Assembly: GCA_930980675.1 (NCBI GenBank)
Contig: CAKNIU010000001.1
Span: 1-64,000 of the forward strand
DNA length: 64,000 bases
Source: an uncultured Clostridium sp.
GTDB taxonomy: Bacteria > Bacillota_A > Clostridia > TANB77 > CAG-508
Direction: 5' to 3'
In this document: positions 43,820-52,793 of the stretch, in pieces
Layout of the letters: every line of letters starts with the position of its first letter
Position numbering within the stretch: the stretch's first letter is position 1
The notes under the pieces: generated by a model
Seen by the model: only the letters and a program-made list of their open reading frames with translations
Database searches by the model: none
What the model was told of the DNA's origin: nothing
Program-made: the position numbers and the translations under genes

Positions 43820-43929
43820 AAAATAGACGAAAAATAGCAAGCAGTTGGTTGAAAACTGCTTGTTTTTATGGTATGATATATAATAGTTTTAATGAAACGG
43901 AACAATATTTTAAAGAAGAGGTGGTATTT

Positions 43930-44527
43930 ATGGACAGTAGTAAATTAGAAACAATATCAAATTTATTTGAAGGTAAAGAAATAAGAAGCATATGGGATAG
44001 TGAAAAAGAGGAATATTTTTTTAGTGTTGTTGATGTTGTGGGTGCATTGACTGATAGTAAGGAACCTAGAAAATATTGGTCAGTACTAAAAAATAGGTTA
44101 AAAAAAGAAGGTAGTGAACTGACTACAAATTGTAGTCAGTTGAAAATGTTAGCTCCAGATGGAAAAATGCGCTTAAGAGATGCTATGACTACTAAAGATA
44201 TATTAAGATTAATTGAATCTATTCCAAGTCCAAAAGCAGAACCATTTAAAATTTGGCTCGCAAATGTTGGAAATGACAGAATAAACGAAGTTTTTGATCC
44301 TGAAATAGCAGTTAATAGAGCAGTAAATTATTACCGAAATAAAGGTTACACAGATGAGTGGATAAAAGCAAGATTAATAGGAATTGTAGATAGGTTTAAA
44401 TTAACTGATGTATGGAAAAGTGGAGGAATAACGAAAAAAGTCTGCTGTTTCTAAAGAAAATGCTTTACAATATGAATACGTTGATGATGTTAAATTAATT
44501 GATGATAGAAAAAATAGTAATGAATAG
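43930..44527 (+). pseudogene. BRO-N/antirepressor-type protein with internal deletion
   Basis: The start at 43930 has GAAGAGG upstream. Residues 1 to ~165 hold a BRO-N/DinD-like domain: IRSIWDSEKEEYFFSVVDVV, LKMLAPDGKMRLRDAM, PFKIWLANVG and a WIKARLIGIVDRFKLTDVWK segment. The frame ends at 44454 after KKVCCF. In another frame, 44438-44527 continues with KSAVSKENALQYEYVDD, which looks like the normal end of this family. The middle (about 80 residues) is missing, so this is best read as an internal deletion that also broke the frame. There is no CGG at this break, unlike the recoding sites. Confidence 0.65.
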
Positions 44528-44540
44528 GAGAGCCAAAATA

Positions 44541-45513
44541 ATGAGTGATAATTTTAACCTTAACTGGTATCCACGGTCATATGAAAAAGACCAAGGAACA
44601 AATAATAGCAGATTTAAAGTTAATTGACATAGTTATAGAAATATTAGATGCAAGAGTGCCACTTGCTAGCCAAAACCCGGATATAAAAGATGTTATTAAA
44701 AATAAAAAGAAAATAATTGTACTAAATAAAGCAGATTTAGCAGATAATAATTCAACTAATAAATGGATTGATTTTTATGCAAAAGAAGGAATAAAAGCAG
44801 TAGCTGTTGAGTCAAATACATCAAAAGGAATTAAAGATGTAATAGAAGCCATAAAAGAGGAATACTCAGAAATAAAAGAAAAATTTGTTCAAAAGGGCAG
44901 AATTGGTAAGTCCATAAGAGTAATGGTTGTAGGAATTCCAAACGTAGGAAAGTCTACATTTATTAATAGTATTGCTAAAAGAAATACTGCAAAAGTTGGA
45001 AATAAGCCAGGTGTTACAAAGCAAAAACAATGGATAAAAGTAACTAATGAAATAGAATTAATGGATACACCGGGTATGTTATGGCCGAAGTTTGAAGGTA
45101 ATGAGTTGGCGATGCATTTAGCTTTTGTAGGAACAATTGGGGATAATGCCATAGATAAAGAAGAAATTGCATATTACTTATTAGATTATTTGATAAAAAA
45201 TTATCCACAAAGGTTAATAGATAGATTTGATGTGGAAGTGTACAAAGCTAGTGATGAGCAAGATACTGACACATCAATTTGCAATAATGATGAAAAAGAA
45301 AATAATACCTCAATTGAAAATAAAGGTAAGAAAACAACAAATACAGACAAAAAAGTGCCAAGAGAAACCATGGAAGTTTTAGAAGATATAGCAAGAAAAA
45401 GAGGAGCACTTCTTTCTGGTGGAAATATAAATATGCAAAAAATATCAGATATAATATTAAATGAATTTCAAAGTGGAAAATTAGGGAGGATAACAATTGA
45501 ATTACCTAGATGA
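44541..45513 (+). CDS. rbgA: Ribosome biogenesis GTPase RbgA, with +1 frameshift at CGG
   Basis: Read as 44541-44573 then 44575-45513 (323 residues). Late 50S subunit assembly GTPase of the circularly permuted YlqF/RbgA family: LDARVPLASQNP, NKAD (G4), GIPNVGKST (G1), GVT (G2) and DTPGMLWPKF (G3), then a C-terminal RNA-binding helical domain. The ATG at 44541 has GGAG upstream and reads MSDNFNLNWYP. Frame 0 then meets CGG and stops at 44625-44627 after 28 codons. Skipping C44574 gives NWYPGHMKKTKEQI, the universally conserved RbgA N-terminus. The gene is otherwise intact and housekeeping in related bacteria, so the shift must occur for a full protein. Overlaps mrnC by 17 bases. Confidence 0.93.
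44571..44577 (+). other. Proposed +1 frameshift site 3 (CCA-C-GGT) in rbgA
   Basis: Codon 11 is CCA (Pro), followed by C and GGT (Gly). Reading CCA GGT restores WYPGHM. The site is identical in its first six bases (CCACGG) to site 1. Confidence 0.85.
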
Positions 45514-45904
45514 AATATTAATTAAAGAAGAGTCACAAATAAATATGATGTCACCACTTACTTGGGCATATGTGGGAGATAGTGTTTATGAGCTATATAT
45601 AAGAGTTTATTTAGCAAATACAACAAATTTAAATCCACATAAAATGCATGTTGAATCAATAAAATATGTTAAAGCAGGAGCTCAGGCTAAAACTGTAAAA
45701 GAATTAATTGAAACTAACTTTTTAACAGATGATGAAAAAGAAATTATTAGAAGAGGTAGAAATACACAAAATCATCATTTACCTAAAAATGCAAGCTTAG
45801 AAGATTATGCATATTCAACAGGCTTTGAAGCTTTAATAGGATATTTGTTCTTAAATAAGAAAGAAGAAAGAGTAGAGGAAATTATGAAAAAAGTTATTTT
45901 TTAA
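45497..45904 (+). CDS. mrnC: Mini-ribonuclease 3
   Basis: A 135-residue RNase III catalytic domain without the double-stranded RNA-binding domain. AYVGDSVYELYIRVYL holds the signature Asp, and EDYAYSTGFEALIGYLFL is the second active-site segment. It matures 23S rRNA. Starts with TTG, supported by GGGAGG seven bases upstream, inside the end of rbgA, so translation is coupled to another ribosome-assembly gene. Confidence 0.92.
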   Translation: MNYLDEILIKEESQINMMSPLTWAYVGDSVYELYIRVYLANTTNLNPHKMHVESIKYVKAGAQAKTVKELIETNFLTDDEKEIIRRGRNTQNHHLPKNASLEDYAYSTGFEALIGYLFLNKKEERVEEIMKKVIF

Positions 45905-45942
45905 TATTATTACAATATTCAAGTAAAATATGATTGAATTAA

Positions 45943-45986
45943 TTTTGCTTAATAAGGGAACTTGATTTTTTCCTAATTAAGCAAAA
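45943..45986 (+). terminator. Hairpin after mrnC
   Basis: Arms 45943-45958 and about 45969-45986 pair with few mismatches. Likely terminator for mrnC. The T run lies inside the second arm. Confidence 0.5.
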
Positions 45987-46013
45987 ATCTAGTAATTATA
46001 AATTACTAGATTT
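45985..46013 (-). terminator. Terminator of tRNA-Glu (minus strand)
   Basis: Perfect 13-bp arms (45985-45997 and 46001-46013), three-base loop, followed on the minus strand by a T run. Confidence 0.7.
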
Positions 46014-46036
46014 AAGGTATGTTTTGTAATATGAAC

Positions 46037-46111
46037 TGGTGACCCCTACGGGAATCGAACCCATGATTCAGCCTTGAGAGGGCTGCGTCTTAACCGCTTG
46101 ACCAAGGGGCC
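46037..46111 (-). tRNA. tRNA-Glu (CTC)
   Basis: On the minus strand: acceptor GGCCCCT pairs with AGGGGTC, anticodon loop CTCTCAA carries CTC, T loop TTCGATT, CCA encoded at 46039-46037. A CTC anticodon tRNA in such an AT-rich genome is an addition to the expected TTC species. Confidence 0.93.
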
Positions 46112-46123
46112 ATAACAAAATCT

Positions 46124-46152
46124 ATTATACAATATAAAAACATTTAAGTCAA
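46124..46152 (-). promoter_or_regulatory. Promoter of tRNA-Glu
   Basis: On the minus strand: TTGACT (46152-46147), 17-bp spacer, TATAAT (46129-46124), 13 bases before the tRNA. Confidence 0.8.
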
Positions 46153-46234
46153 ATGTTTTTTTGAAAATTTAAAGCTATAGCAAATCTGTTTTGAAAAAAT
46201 ACAAATATTATTTTAATATTACATTTTTGTAATA

Positions 46235-46266
46235 TTATCCACAAAACTGTAATAAAATGTGGATAA
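46235..46266. promoter_or_regulatory. Two inverted perfect DnaA-box sequences
   Basis: TTATCCACA at 46235-46243 and TGTGGATAA at 46258-46266, 14 bp apart, in the 305-bp gap between tRNA-Glu and metK. The gap otherwise holds the two promoters. I see no SAM riboswitch in it. Confidence 0.5.
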
Positions 46267-46300
46267 CTTTTTGGCTAAAAAGGAAAAATAATATAAATTA

Positions 46301-46329
46301 TTGTAAATAGTAATTTGTTTGACTATAAT
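46301..46329 (+). promoter_or_regulatory. Promoter of metK
   Basis: TTGTAA (46301-46306), 17-bp spacer, TATAAT (46324-46329). Confidence 0.6.
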
Positions 46330-46416
46330 GTAATAGATATGTTTTAAAGATTTAATAATAGTTATTTTTAAAATGATTGAATAAAAAGTTAATAGGAAGG
46401 AGCTTTATTAAAAAAT

Positions 46417-47556
46417 ATGAAATATTTATTTACATCAGAAAGTGTTACAGAAGGCCATCCAGATAAACTATGTGATTATATTTCAGATAGTGTACTAGAT
46501 GAATGCTTAAAACAAGATAGAAATTCAAGAGTAGCCTGTGAAACCTTGGCAAGCAAGGGTGAAATATATATAACAGGAGAAATAAGTTCTAAAGCAAATA
46601 TAAATATAGAACAAATAGCAAGGAATGCCATAAAAGAAATTGGATATAATAATGCAAGTTTAGATATTGATTACAAAACTTGTAAAATTACAGTCAATAT
46701 TTCTAAACAATCATCTGATATTGCAATGGGAGTTGACAAAAGCTTAGAAGATAAAGAAGGAGAAAATGTTTCATCAGAAGGTGCAGGAGACCAAGGTATA
46801 ATGTTTGGCTTTGCTTGTGATGAAACTGATGAGTTTATGCCTTTACCAATTAATTTAGCACATAAGTTAGCTAAAAAGTTATCTGAAGTTAGAAAAAGCA
46901 AAGAAATAAGAGGCTTAAGACCTGATGGCAAAGTTCAAGTTACAGTTGAGTATGATGACGGGAAACCTTTAAGAGTAGATACAGTTGTACTTTCAACACA
47001 GCACATAGATGGTAAGGATATAGAAGAACTAAGAAAAGAGGTTAAGGAAAAGATTATTTTTAAGGTGATACCAAAAAACTTAATAGATGATAATACAAAA
47101 TATTATATTAACCCAACTGGTAGATTTGTAATAGGAGGACCTCTTGGAGATAGTGGACTTACAGGAAGAAAAATAATTGTAGATACTTATGGCGGATATG
47201 CAAGGCATGGAGGAGGAGCTTTTTCAGGAAAAGATCCAACAAAAGTAGATAGAAGTGCATCGTATATGGCAAGATTTTTAGCCAAAAATATTGTTGCAAA
47301 TGGATATGCAAAAAAATGTGAAATACAGTTATCTTATGCAATAGGTGTTGCAAGACCAGTTTCAATTTTTGTAGATACTTTTGGTACTGAAACAATACCA
47401 TCTAATGAAATAATTAGCAAGGTAGAAAAATTTGATTTAACACCAAGAGGAATTATTAATTATTTAGATTTACAAAGACCAATTTATAAATTGACTACAA
47501 ACTATGGTCATTTTGGAAAAGAAAATTTACCTTGGGAAAAGATTGTGGAGATGTAA
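46417..47556 (+). CDS. metK: S-adenosylmethionine synthetase
   Basis: 379 residues. [25 protein letters not shown] at the N-terminus, the [16 protein letters not shown] hexapeptide region and [22 protein letters not shown] near residues 265-285 are the diagnostic segments. Makes SAM from Met and ATP, which MtaB and RsmD in this window use. RBS AGGAAGGAG. Confidence 0.96.
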   Translation: MKYLFTSESVTEGHPDKLCDYISDSVLDECLKQDRNSRVACETLASKGEIYITGEISSKANINIEQIARNAIKEIGYNNASLDIDYKTCKITVNISKQSSDIAMGVDKSLEDKEGENVSSEGAGDQGIMFGFACDETDEFMPLPINLAHKLAKKLSEVRKSKEIRGLRPDGKVQVTVEYDDGKPLRVDTVVLSTQHIDGKDIEELRKEVKEKIIFKVIPKNLIDDNTKYYINPTGRFVIGGPLGDSGLTGRKIIVDTYGGYARHGGGAFSGKDPTKVDRSASYMARFLAKNIVANGYAKKCEIQLSYAIGVARPVSIFVDTFGTETIPSNEIISKVEKFDLTPRGIINYLDLQRPIYKLTTNYGHFGKENLPWEKIVEM

Positions 47557-47559
47557 AAA

Positions 47560-48327
47560 ATGATTGCTTTAATTACAGGAGCTTCTTCAGGAATAGGAAG
47601 AGATATTGCTAGAGAACTTGCAAAAAGAAAATATGATTTAATAATTGTTGCAAGAAATGAAAAGGCGTTGAGAGAATTAAAAGAAGAATTAGAAGAAGAA
47701 TATAATGTAAAAGTTTATATAAAAGTAGTTGATTTAACAAATAAAGATAATTGTGTAAAATTGCATAACGAAGTTAAAAAAGAATTTGAAAATATTGATG
47801 TATTAATAAACAATGCAGGACTAGGCACTTGTGGCAGATTTACAGATACAACATTAGAAAAAGAAGAACAAATAATTGATACAAATATTACAGCTTTGCA
47901 TATTCTTATGAAGTTATTTTTGAAAGATATGTGCATAAATGATAATGGATATATAATGAATGTTGCATCAATTGCAGGATTTATGCCAGGACCTTTAATG
48001 GCAACTTACTATGCAAGTAAGGCTTATGTGGTAAAGCTTACTCAAGCTGTGCAAAAGGAATTGAAATTTCAAAAATCAAATGTAAAGGTAAGTGTACTAT
48101 GCCCAGGTCCTGTAAAAACAAATTTTCAAAAAGTGGCTGATGTAAAATTTAATTCACCAGAAGCGGAAAGTTCGGTTGTAGCAAGAAAAGCAGTAGCCAA
48201 AATGTTTAAAGGAAAAAAACTTATTTTTACTTCTTGGTACATTAGCTTGGTAAGAGTTTTTGTAAAAATATTACCGGATTCATTTATGGCATTTTGTTGC
48301 TATTTTGTACAAAAAAGGAAGATTTAA
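47560..48327 (+). CDS. Short-chain dehydrogenase/reductase
   Basis: Classical SDR of 255 residues: TGASSGIGRDIA (cofactor loop), NNAGLG, and the catalytic Tyr-x-x-x-Lys in YYASKAYVV, with Ser in NVASIAG. C-terminal hydrophobic end. Starts four bases after the metK stop, so probably coupled. Substrate unknown. Resembles the DltE/YqjQ-type SDRs. Confidence 0.9.
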   Translation: MIALITGASSGIGRDIARELAKRKYDLIIVARNEKALRELKEELEEEYNVKVYIKVVDLTNKDNCVKLHNEVKKEFENIDVLINNAGLGTCGRFTDTTLEKEEQIIDTNITALHILMKLFLKDMCINDNGYIMNVASIAGFMPGPLMATYYASKAYVVKLTQAVQKELKFQKSNVKVSVLCPGPVKTNFQKVADVKFNSPEAESSVVARKAVAKMFKGKKLIFTSWYISLVRVFVKILPDSFMAFCCYFVQKRKI

Positions 48328-48378
48328 TTTTAAATATTAAATAAATTATGGAAACTAAAGCAAACTATTAAAAAATAC

Positions 48379-48407
48379 TTGACTTTTTTGCGAATATGTA
48401 ATAAAAT
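48379..48407 (+). promoter_or_regulatory. Promoter of rplM-rpsI
   Basis: TTGACT (48379-48384), 17-bp spacer, TAAAAT (48402-48407), predicting a ~90-base leader. Confidence 0.7.
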
Positions 48408-48431
48408 AATATAGCGAATTTGAATATGTCC

Positions 48432-48460
48432 TATAAAGCAATTCCCCGGTTGGCTTTATA
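48432..48460 (+). promoter_or_regulatory. Hairpin in the rplM leader, L13-leader-like
   Basis: TATAAAGC (48432-48439) pairs with GCTTTATA (48453-48460) around a C-rich loop, within the transcribed leader. Autoregulatory L13 leader RNAs are known in low-GC Gram-positives. Assignment to that class needs a covariance-model search. Confidence 0.5.
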
Positions 48461-48505
48461 TGGTTTCATATAAATTATTAATTTTGAATGGAGGATAATT
48501 TTACC

Positions 48506-48940
48506 ATGAATAATACTACATACAGTGTTAAGAAAAGTGAAATTGAAAGAAAATGGTATATAATTGATGCTGAAGGCAAATCTTTAGGTAGAGTTGCAGC
48601 AGAAGCAGCAAAATTATTAAGAGGAAAACATAAGCCAACATTTACACCAAATATGGACAATGGCGATCATGTAATTATAATTAACTGTGCAAAAGCAGTT
48701 TTAACAGGAAAAAAATTAAATCAAAAAGTTTACACTCATTTTACAGGATATATTGGAAATATGAGAAAAACTTTAGCAAAAGATATGATGGAACAAAAAC
48801 CAGAAAAAGCTATGATGATAGCAGTAAAAGGTATGCTTCCACATAACAGCTTAGGAAGACAAATGTTAACAAAATTAAGAGTATACGCAGGTCAAGAGCA
48901 TGAAAATGCAGCACAAAAACCTGAAGTATGGAAATTTTAA
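48506..48940 (+). CDS. rplM: 50S ribosomal protein L13
   Basis: 144 residues from the ATG at 48506, with GGAGGA 10-15 bases upstream. An upstream in-frame ATG at 48488 overlaps that site and is not used. Signature segments are WYIIDAEGKSLGRVAAEAAKLLRGKHKP and VKGMLPHNSLGRQM. Co-transcribed with rpsI. Confidence 0.96.
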   Translation: MNNTTYSVKKSEIERKWYIIDAEGKSLGRVAAEAAKLLRGKHKPTFTPNMDNGDHVIIINCAKAVLTGKKLNQKVYTHFTGYIGNMRKTLAKDMMEQKPEKAMMIAVKGMLPHNSLGRQMLTKLRVYAGQEHENAAQKPEVWKF

Positions 48941-48956
48941 TTAGGAGGAATAGAAG

Positions 48957-49358
48957 ATGGCAAAATCAGAAAAAGTTGTATTCTTAGGTACAGGTAGAAG
49001 AAAAAGCTCAATTGCTAGAGTTAGACTTGTAGAAGGAAAAGGCAATATAACTGTAAACGGAAAAGATATAAACGAATATTTTGGAGAAGAAACATTAAGA
49101 GTAATAGTAAAACAACCTTTAACAGTTACAAATACATTATCAAAATATGATGTAATAGCTAAAGTTCAAGGTGGCGGATTCAGCGGTCAAGCTGGTGCTG
49201 TACGTCATGGTATAGCAAGAGCTCTTAATGAAGCAAATGCAGAATATAGACCAGTATTAAAATCAAACGGATTCTTAACAAGAGACCCACGTATGAAAGA
49301 AAGAAAGAAATATGGTCTTAAAAAAGCTCGTAAAGCTCCACAATTTAGTAAGAGATAA
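48957..49358 (+). CDS. rpsI: 30S ribosomal protein S9
   Basis: 133 residues. [14 protein letters not shown] near the N-terminus, [19 protein letters not shown] in the middle, and the [13 protein letters not shown]-terminal tail that reaches the P site. AGGAGG before the ATG, 16 bp after rplM. Confidence 0.97.
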   Translation: MAKSEKVVFLGTGRRKSSIARVRLVEGKGNITVNGKDINEYFGEETLRVIVKQPLTVTNTLSKYDVIAKVQGGGFSGQAGAVRHGIARALNEANAEYRPVLKSNGFLTRDPRMKERKKYGLKKARKAPQFSKR

Positions 49359-49375
49359 TATTATAAAAAGTATAC

Positions 49376-49409
49376 AAAAAACTCAGAGTATTATAACTCT
49401 GAGTTTTTG
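49376..49409 (+). terminator. Terminator after rpsI
   Basis: ACTCAGAGT (49381-49389) pairs with ACTCTGAGT (49396-49404), flanked by A and T runs. Confidence 0.8.
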
Positions 49410-49481
49410 TGATAGAAAAAGAAGCAAGTATAACAATATTTTTTCATTTGCGTAAATATTAAAATAAAAAATGATAGTATT

Positions 49482-50474
49482 TTAATAAACAAATAAACTA
49501 ACCATATATAGAGCAAATACACCTAACAAAACCAATCCTTTTGGTCTAGTTATATTATCTTTTTTACCCATAAAAATAAATAACCACAAAACAAGAGTCA
49601 TGCTACAAAGTAAAATTAAGTTTTGTATAAAATCAGGTGTGAATTCAAGTGGTGTAATCATTGCTCCAATCCCTAAAATTAAGAATAAATTAAGAACACA
49701 AGAACCTACTAAATTTCCAACTGCCAAATCAGTATTTTTACGTATTATGCCAAAAATAGATGTAATAAGCTCAGGTAGGGCAGTACCTATAGCGACTACA
49801 GTTAAACCAATTACTCTTTCAGATATATTAAAATATAATGCGATATTTGTTGCAGAATCTACAACAAAATCTCCACCATATTTTAATAAAAACACTCCTA
49901 CAACTATTAATAATAAAGAAAATGGAATATTAATTTTTTTCTTTTTGGAATTTTTATTACTAGAATTTTGCCTTTCTAATTTTTCTTTTTTATAAGAATT
50001 AACTATATCTTCAAACTCTTTTATGATGGGATAAGAAAAATATACTATAAACAATATAACCAAGAAAAAACCTTCTCTTTGATTTATATATTGAGTATTA
50101 TTTCCTAATATGCCTAAACCCATTAAAAGAATAACAAGACTTGCCAAAAAGGCCATTGGAATATGAAAATTCCTAGCTTCTTTGTCTATCTTTACTGGTC
50201 TTATAACAGCCATAAGACCTAGAATCAATAGAAGATTACACAAATTACTTCCAATAGCATTACCAATTATTAAGTCAGTGCCGGAACTTTGTGTCGATGT
50301 AATTGTTATAATAAGTTCTGGAGCAGATGTACCAATAGCTACAATAGTTAATCCAATTAACATTTCAGGAATATGAAACTTTTTAGCTATATTGCTAGCA
50401 CCTTTAACTAACATATCTGCTCCAACAACTAAAAGTACAAATCCGAGTATTATCATTAGTATATTATTTATCAT
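49482..50474 (-). CDS. CaCA-family sodium/calcium antiporter
   Basis: 330 residues, ten hydrophobic helices in two inverted halves. The alpha repeats are VAIGTSAPELIITI with GNAIGSN, and VAIGTALPELITSI with GNLVGSC, containing the ion-binding Glu residues. YrbG-like. A Lys/Asn-rich loop (about 160-185) separates the halves. Ion specificity inferred. Confidence 0.92.
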   Translation of the reverse strand: MINNILMIILGFVLLVVGADMLVKGASNIAKKFHIPEMLIGLTIVAIGTSAPELIITITSTQSSGTDLIIGNAIGSNLCNLLLILGLMAVIRPVKIDKEARNFHIPMAFLASLVILLMGLGILGNNTQYINQREGFFLVILFIVYFSYPIIKEFEDIVNSYKKEKLERQNSSNKNSKKKKINIPFSLLLIVVGVFLLKYGGDFVVDSATNIALYFNISERVIGLTVVAIGTALPELITSIFGIIRKNTDLAVGNLVGSCVLNLFLILGIGAMITPLEFTPDFIQNLILLCSMTLVLWLFIFMGKKDNITRPKGLVLLGVFALYMVSLFVY

Positions 50475-50587
50475 TTATGTTTCACCTTTCTACTTATTAT
50501 TAACAAAAGTAACGCTATTTTGTCAAGCCGTAAGTACATAAATTAATGCGGAAGAATATATATTGGTCTTTTATATTAGAGCTGTAA

Positions 50588-50974
50588 CTATTGTTTCTTA
50601 ATCTTAGGTTTTGCTAAAAGCGAAGCAATGTAGCCAAAGAATATTGCAGCAGCTATACCACCACTTGCAGCTTTAACTCCACCTATAAATGCGCCAAGTA
50701 AGCCTTGAGTTTGAACTGCTTCTATAGCACCTTTTGCTAAATTTGCGCCAAATCCGAAAAGGGGAACAGTAGCTCCACAACCAGCAAAATCTATTACATA
50801 TTGATAAATTCCAAGTCCACCTAAAAGAGCTCCAACAGTTACAAACATAACTAAGATTCTAGCAGATGTAAGTTTAGTTTTATCTAATAATATTTGACCA
50901 ATGATACAGATTAAGCCTCCAACTAAAAAGCATCTAAGCATTAGTCCCCAATCTATACTTTGTAGAAATTCCAT
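50588..50974 (-). CDS. spoVAE: Stage V sporulation protein AE
   Basis: 128-residue membrane protein with SpoVAE features: LRCFLVGGLICIIGQILLDKTKLT and GCGATVPLFGFGANLAKGA, close in pattern to SpoVAC. Part of the inner-membrane channel that moves calcium-dipicolinate during spore formation and germination. Last gene of the spoVAC-AD-AE operon. Confidence 0.93.
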   Translation of the reverse strand: MEFLQSIDWGLMLRCFLVGGLICIIGQILLDKTKLTSARILVMFVTVGALLGGLGIYQYVIDFAGCGATVPLFGFGANLAKGAIEAVQTQGLLGAFIGGVKAASGGIAAAIFFGYIASLLAKPKIKKQ

Positions 50975-51064
50975 AACTAATTATCGCTTTTGCGATTACT
51001 CCTTTCAAATAAATTTATAGTTCTATATATTTTTAAATGTAGAAAAGCCAAAACTTAAAAGCAT

Positions 51065-52078
51065 TTACTCCTTTTCCATTTCAATAGATACAGCATGAGC
51101 TATACCTGGAATGGACTCACCTTGCTGAGATGTAGTTGAATTCATAAGAGCACCAGTTGCAATTAACAAAAGTTTACTCATATGACCTTGTTTCATTAAT
51201 TTATATAGGTAACCGGAAAATACAGTTGCAATACATGCACAGCCACTTCCTCCTGAGTGAGTATCTTGTTTATTTTTATCAAACATAAGAACTCCACAAT
51301 CATCATAGTTTTCAGATATATCAAATCCTTTGCTCTTACATAAATCAATAAGAATAGATTTTCCCAAATGACCTAAATCACCTGTAATAATAGCGTCATA
51401 ATAATCAGGGGTTCTGCCAGTATCTTCAAAATGTGCAAGAAGTGTGGAAAGGGCTGCTGGAGCCATTGCTGCACCCATGTTATTGGCATCTTTTATACCT
51501 AAATCAGTTATAACTCCAGGCGTAATATGAGTTATATATGGTCCAAGACCTTTTTTAGAAAGTATTGCAGCACCGGCTCCAGTTACAGTCCATTGGCTAG
51601 TAGGAGTACGTTGATTTCCAAGCTCTAGAGGAAATCTAAATTGCTTTTCAGCACTACAAAAATGACTAGAGGTAGCACAAATGACATTATTGCAAGCTAA
51701 GCTATCCATAAAAACCGAACCTATACATAAACTTTCAACAAAGGTAGAGCAAGCTCCAAATAACCCAAAGAATGGAATATTTGAATCACGCATACCAAAG
51801 TTTGATGAAATACATTGATTTAATAGATCACCTGCAAATGAATAATCAATATCTTTAGCCGATAAACCAGATTTAGCAAGTAAAGTGTTTACAGTTTCTT
51901 TAAAAATTTTAGTTTCAGCTTTTTCCCAAGTCTTTTCTCCCCAGAATTCGTCATCTAGACATTTATCAAAATATTGAGCAAGAGGTCCATCAGATTCTTT
52001 GGGGCCTACAATAGAAGCTGTATTTAATATTGTAGGTGGATGATCCAATTTTAAAGTTTGATTACCTAATTTTTTCAT
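51065..52078 (-). CDS. spoVAD: Stage V sporulation protein AD
   Basis: 337 residues, thiolase-like fold that binds dipicolinic acid. Key segments are FGLFGACSTFVESLCIGS, ATSSHFCSAEKQFRFPLELGNQRTP and GGSGCACIA. Peripheral partner of the SpoVA channel. AGGAGG precedes the ATG. Confidence 0.95.
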   Translation of the reverse strand: MKKLGNQTLKLDHPPTILNTASIVGPKESDGPLAQYFDKCLDDEFWGEKTWEKAETKIFKETVNTLLAKSGLSAKDIDYSFAGDLLNQCISSNFGMRDSNIPFFGLFGACSTFVESLCIGSVFMDSLACNNVICATSSHFCSAEKQFRFPLELGNQRTPTSQWTVTGAGAAILSKKGLGPYITHITPGVITDLGIKDANNMGAAMAPAALSTLLAHFEDTGRTPDYYDAIITGDLGHLGKSILIDLCKSKGFDISENYDDCGVLMFDKNKQDTHSGGSGCACIATVFSGYLYKLMKQGHMSKLLLIATGALMNSTTSQQGESIPGIAHAVSIEMEKE

Positions 52079-52090
52079 TTTACTATCCTC

Positions 52091-52534
52091 CTAAACAAAA
52101 AAACATGCAATAATTCCAATAATTACAGATGTAGATATACCAAAAACAAGTACAGGACCTGCTACTGTAAACATCTTGGCTCCAACCCCCATAATATATC
52201 CTTCAGATTTATATTCAATAGCTGGCGAAACAATAGAATTTGCAAAGCCAGTAATAGGAACAAGAGTACCAGCACCAGCAAATTTACCAATTTTGTTGAA
52301 GATATTTAAAGCTGTCAAAAGTGCAGAAAGTCCGATTAAACTAATTGACACTATTGTACTGCTGGAAGTTTGGTCTAATCCTTTGTATAAGCAAAATTCA
52401 AGTATAAACTGTCCTAAACAGCATATAAGACCACCAACCCAAAATGCATTAAAGCAGTCTTTTAAAATTGGAGACTTAGGAGCTTTAGCTTCTACATATT
52501 TGTTATACTCTTTTGGAGTTTCAATTGGATTCAT
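52091..52534 (-). CDS. spoVAC: Stage V sporulation protein AC
   Basis: 147-residue membrane protein: FWVGGLICCLGQFILEF and GAGTLVPITGFANSIVSPAIEYKSEG are the SpoVAC pattern. In Bacillus it acts as the mechanosensitive channel part of the SpoVA complex. AAAGGAG before the ATG, twelve bases before spoVAD. Confidence 0.95.
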   Translation of the reverse strand: MNPIETPKEYNKYVEAKAPKSPILKDCFNAFWVGGLICCLGQFILEFCLYKGLDQTSSSTIVSISLIGLSALLTALNIFNKIGKFAGAGTLVPITGFANSIVSPAIEYKSEGYIMGVGAKMFTVAGPVLVFGISTSVIIGIIACFFV

Positions 52535-52553
52535 AAAATACTCCTTTCACAAT

Positions 52554-52763
52554 TTATTTACTTTGGTCTACCATAAATGTGATATCTAAATCAACATAAT
52601 ATTCTGTCATTTTGTTTACAGTTACTTTTGCTCTTTGGTCTAAAATCTTTAAACTAGTAATATAATCAAGAGTTTTTGCAACTTCTTCTAATGTTTTAAC
52701 TGTTGCATCCTTCCATGAAATTGTTGATCTTCCTGTTACTTGTATATGTTTTTCAATTCCCAT
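52554..52763 (-). CDS. Dodecin-like flavin-binding protein
   Basis: 69 residues with the dodecin layout: IQVTGRSTISWKDATVKTLEEVAKT (strand, then helix), then two strands ending YYVDLDITFMV. Dodecins are small dodecameric flavin-storage proteins. First gene in the spoVA transcript, 19 bp before spoVAC, with AGGAGG upstream, so probably made in the forespore (inference). Confidence 0.82.
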   Translation of the reverse strand: MGIEKHIQVTGRSTISWKDATVKTLEEVAKTLDYITSLKILDQRAKVTVNKMTEYYVDLDITFMVDQSK

Positions 52764-52793
52764 AATAACCTCCTAAAAAATAAATTCTATGTA

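Noticed and set aside
44430..44454. The BRO-type gene break as a fourth recoding site
   Set aside because: No CGG is present, an A6 run is, and about 80 residues of the family are missing, so an internal deletion is the simpler reading.
44545..44580. Starting rbgA in the main frame upstream of its first ATG
   Set aside because: This frame lacks a start codon with a suitable site and would replace the conserved NWYP with unrelated residues. The ATG at 44541 with GGAG plus a shift gives the family consensus.
46235..46266. Chromosomal origin of replication
   Set aside because: Only two DnaA boxes, no dnaA/dnaN neighbours and no AT-rich unwinding cluster beyond background.
46160..46416. SAM riboswitch before metK
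   Set aside because: No conserved SAM aptamer helices or terminator seen in the AT-rich leader.
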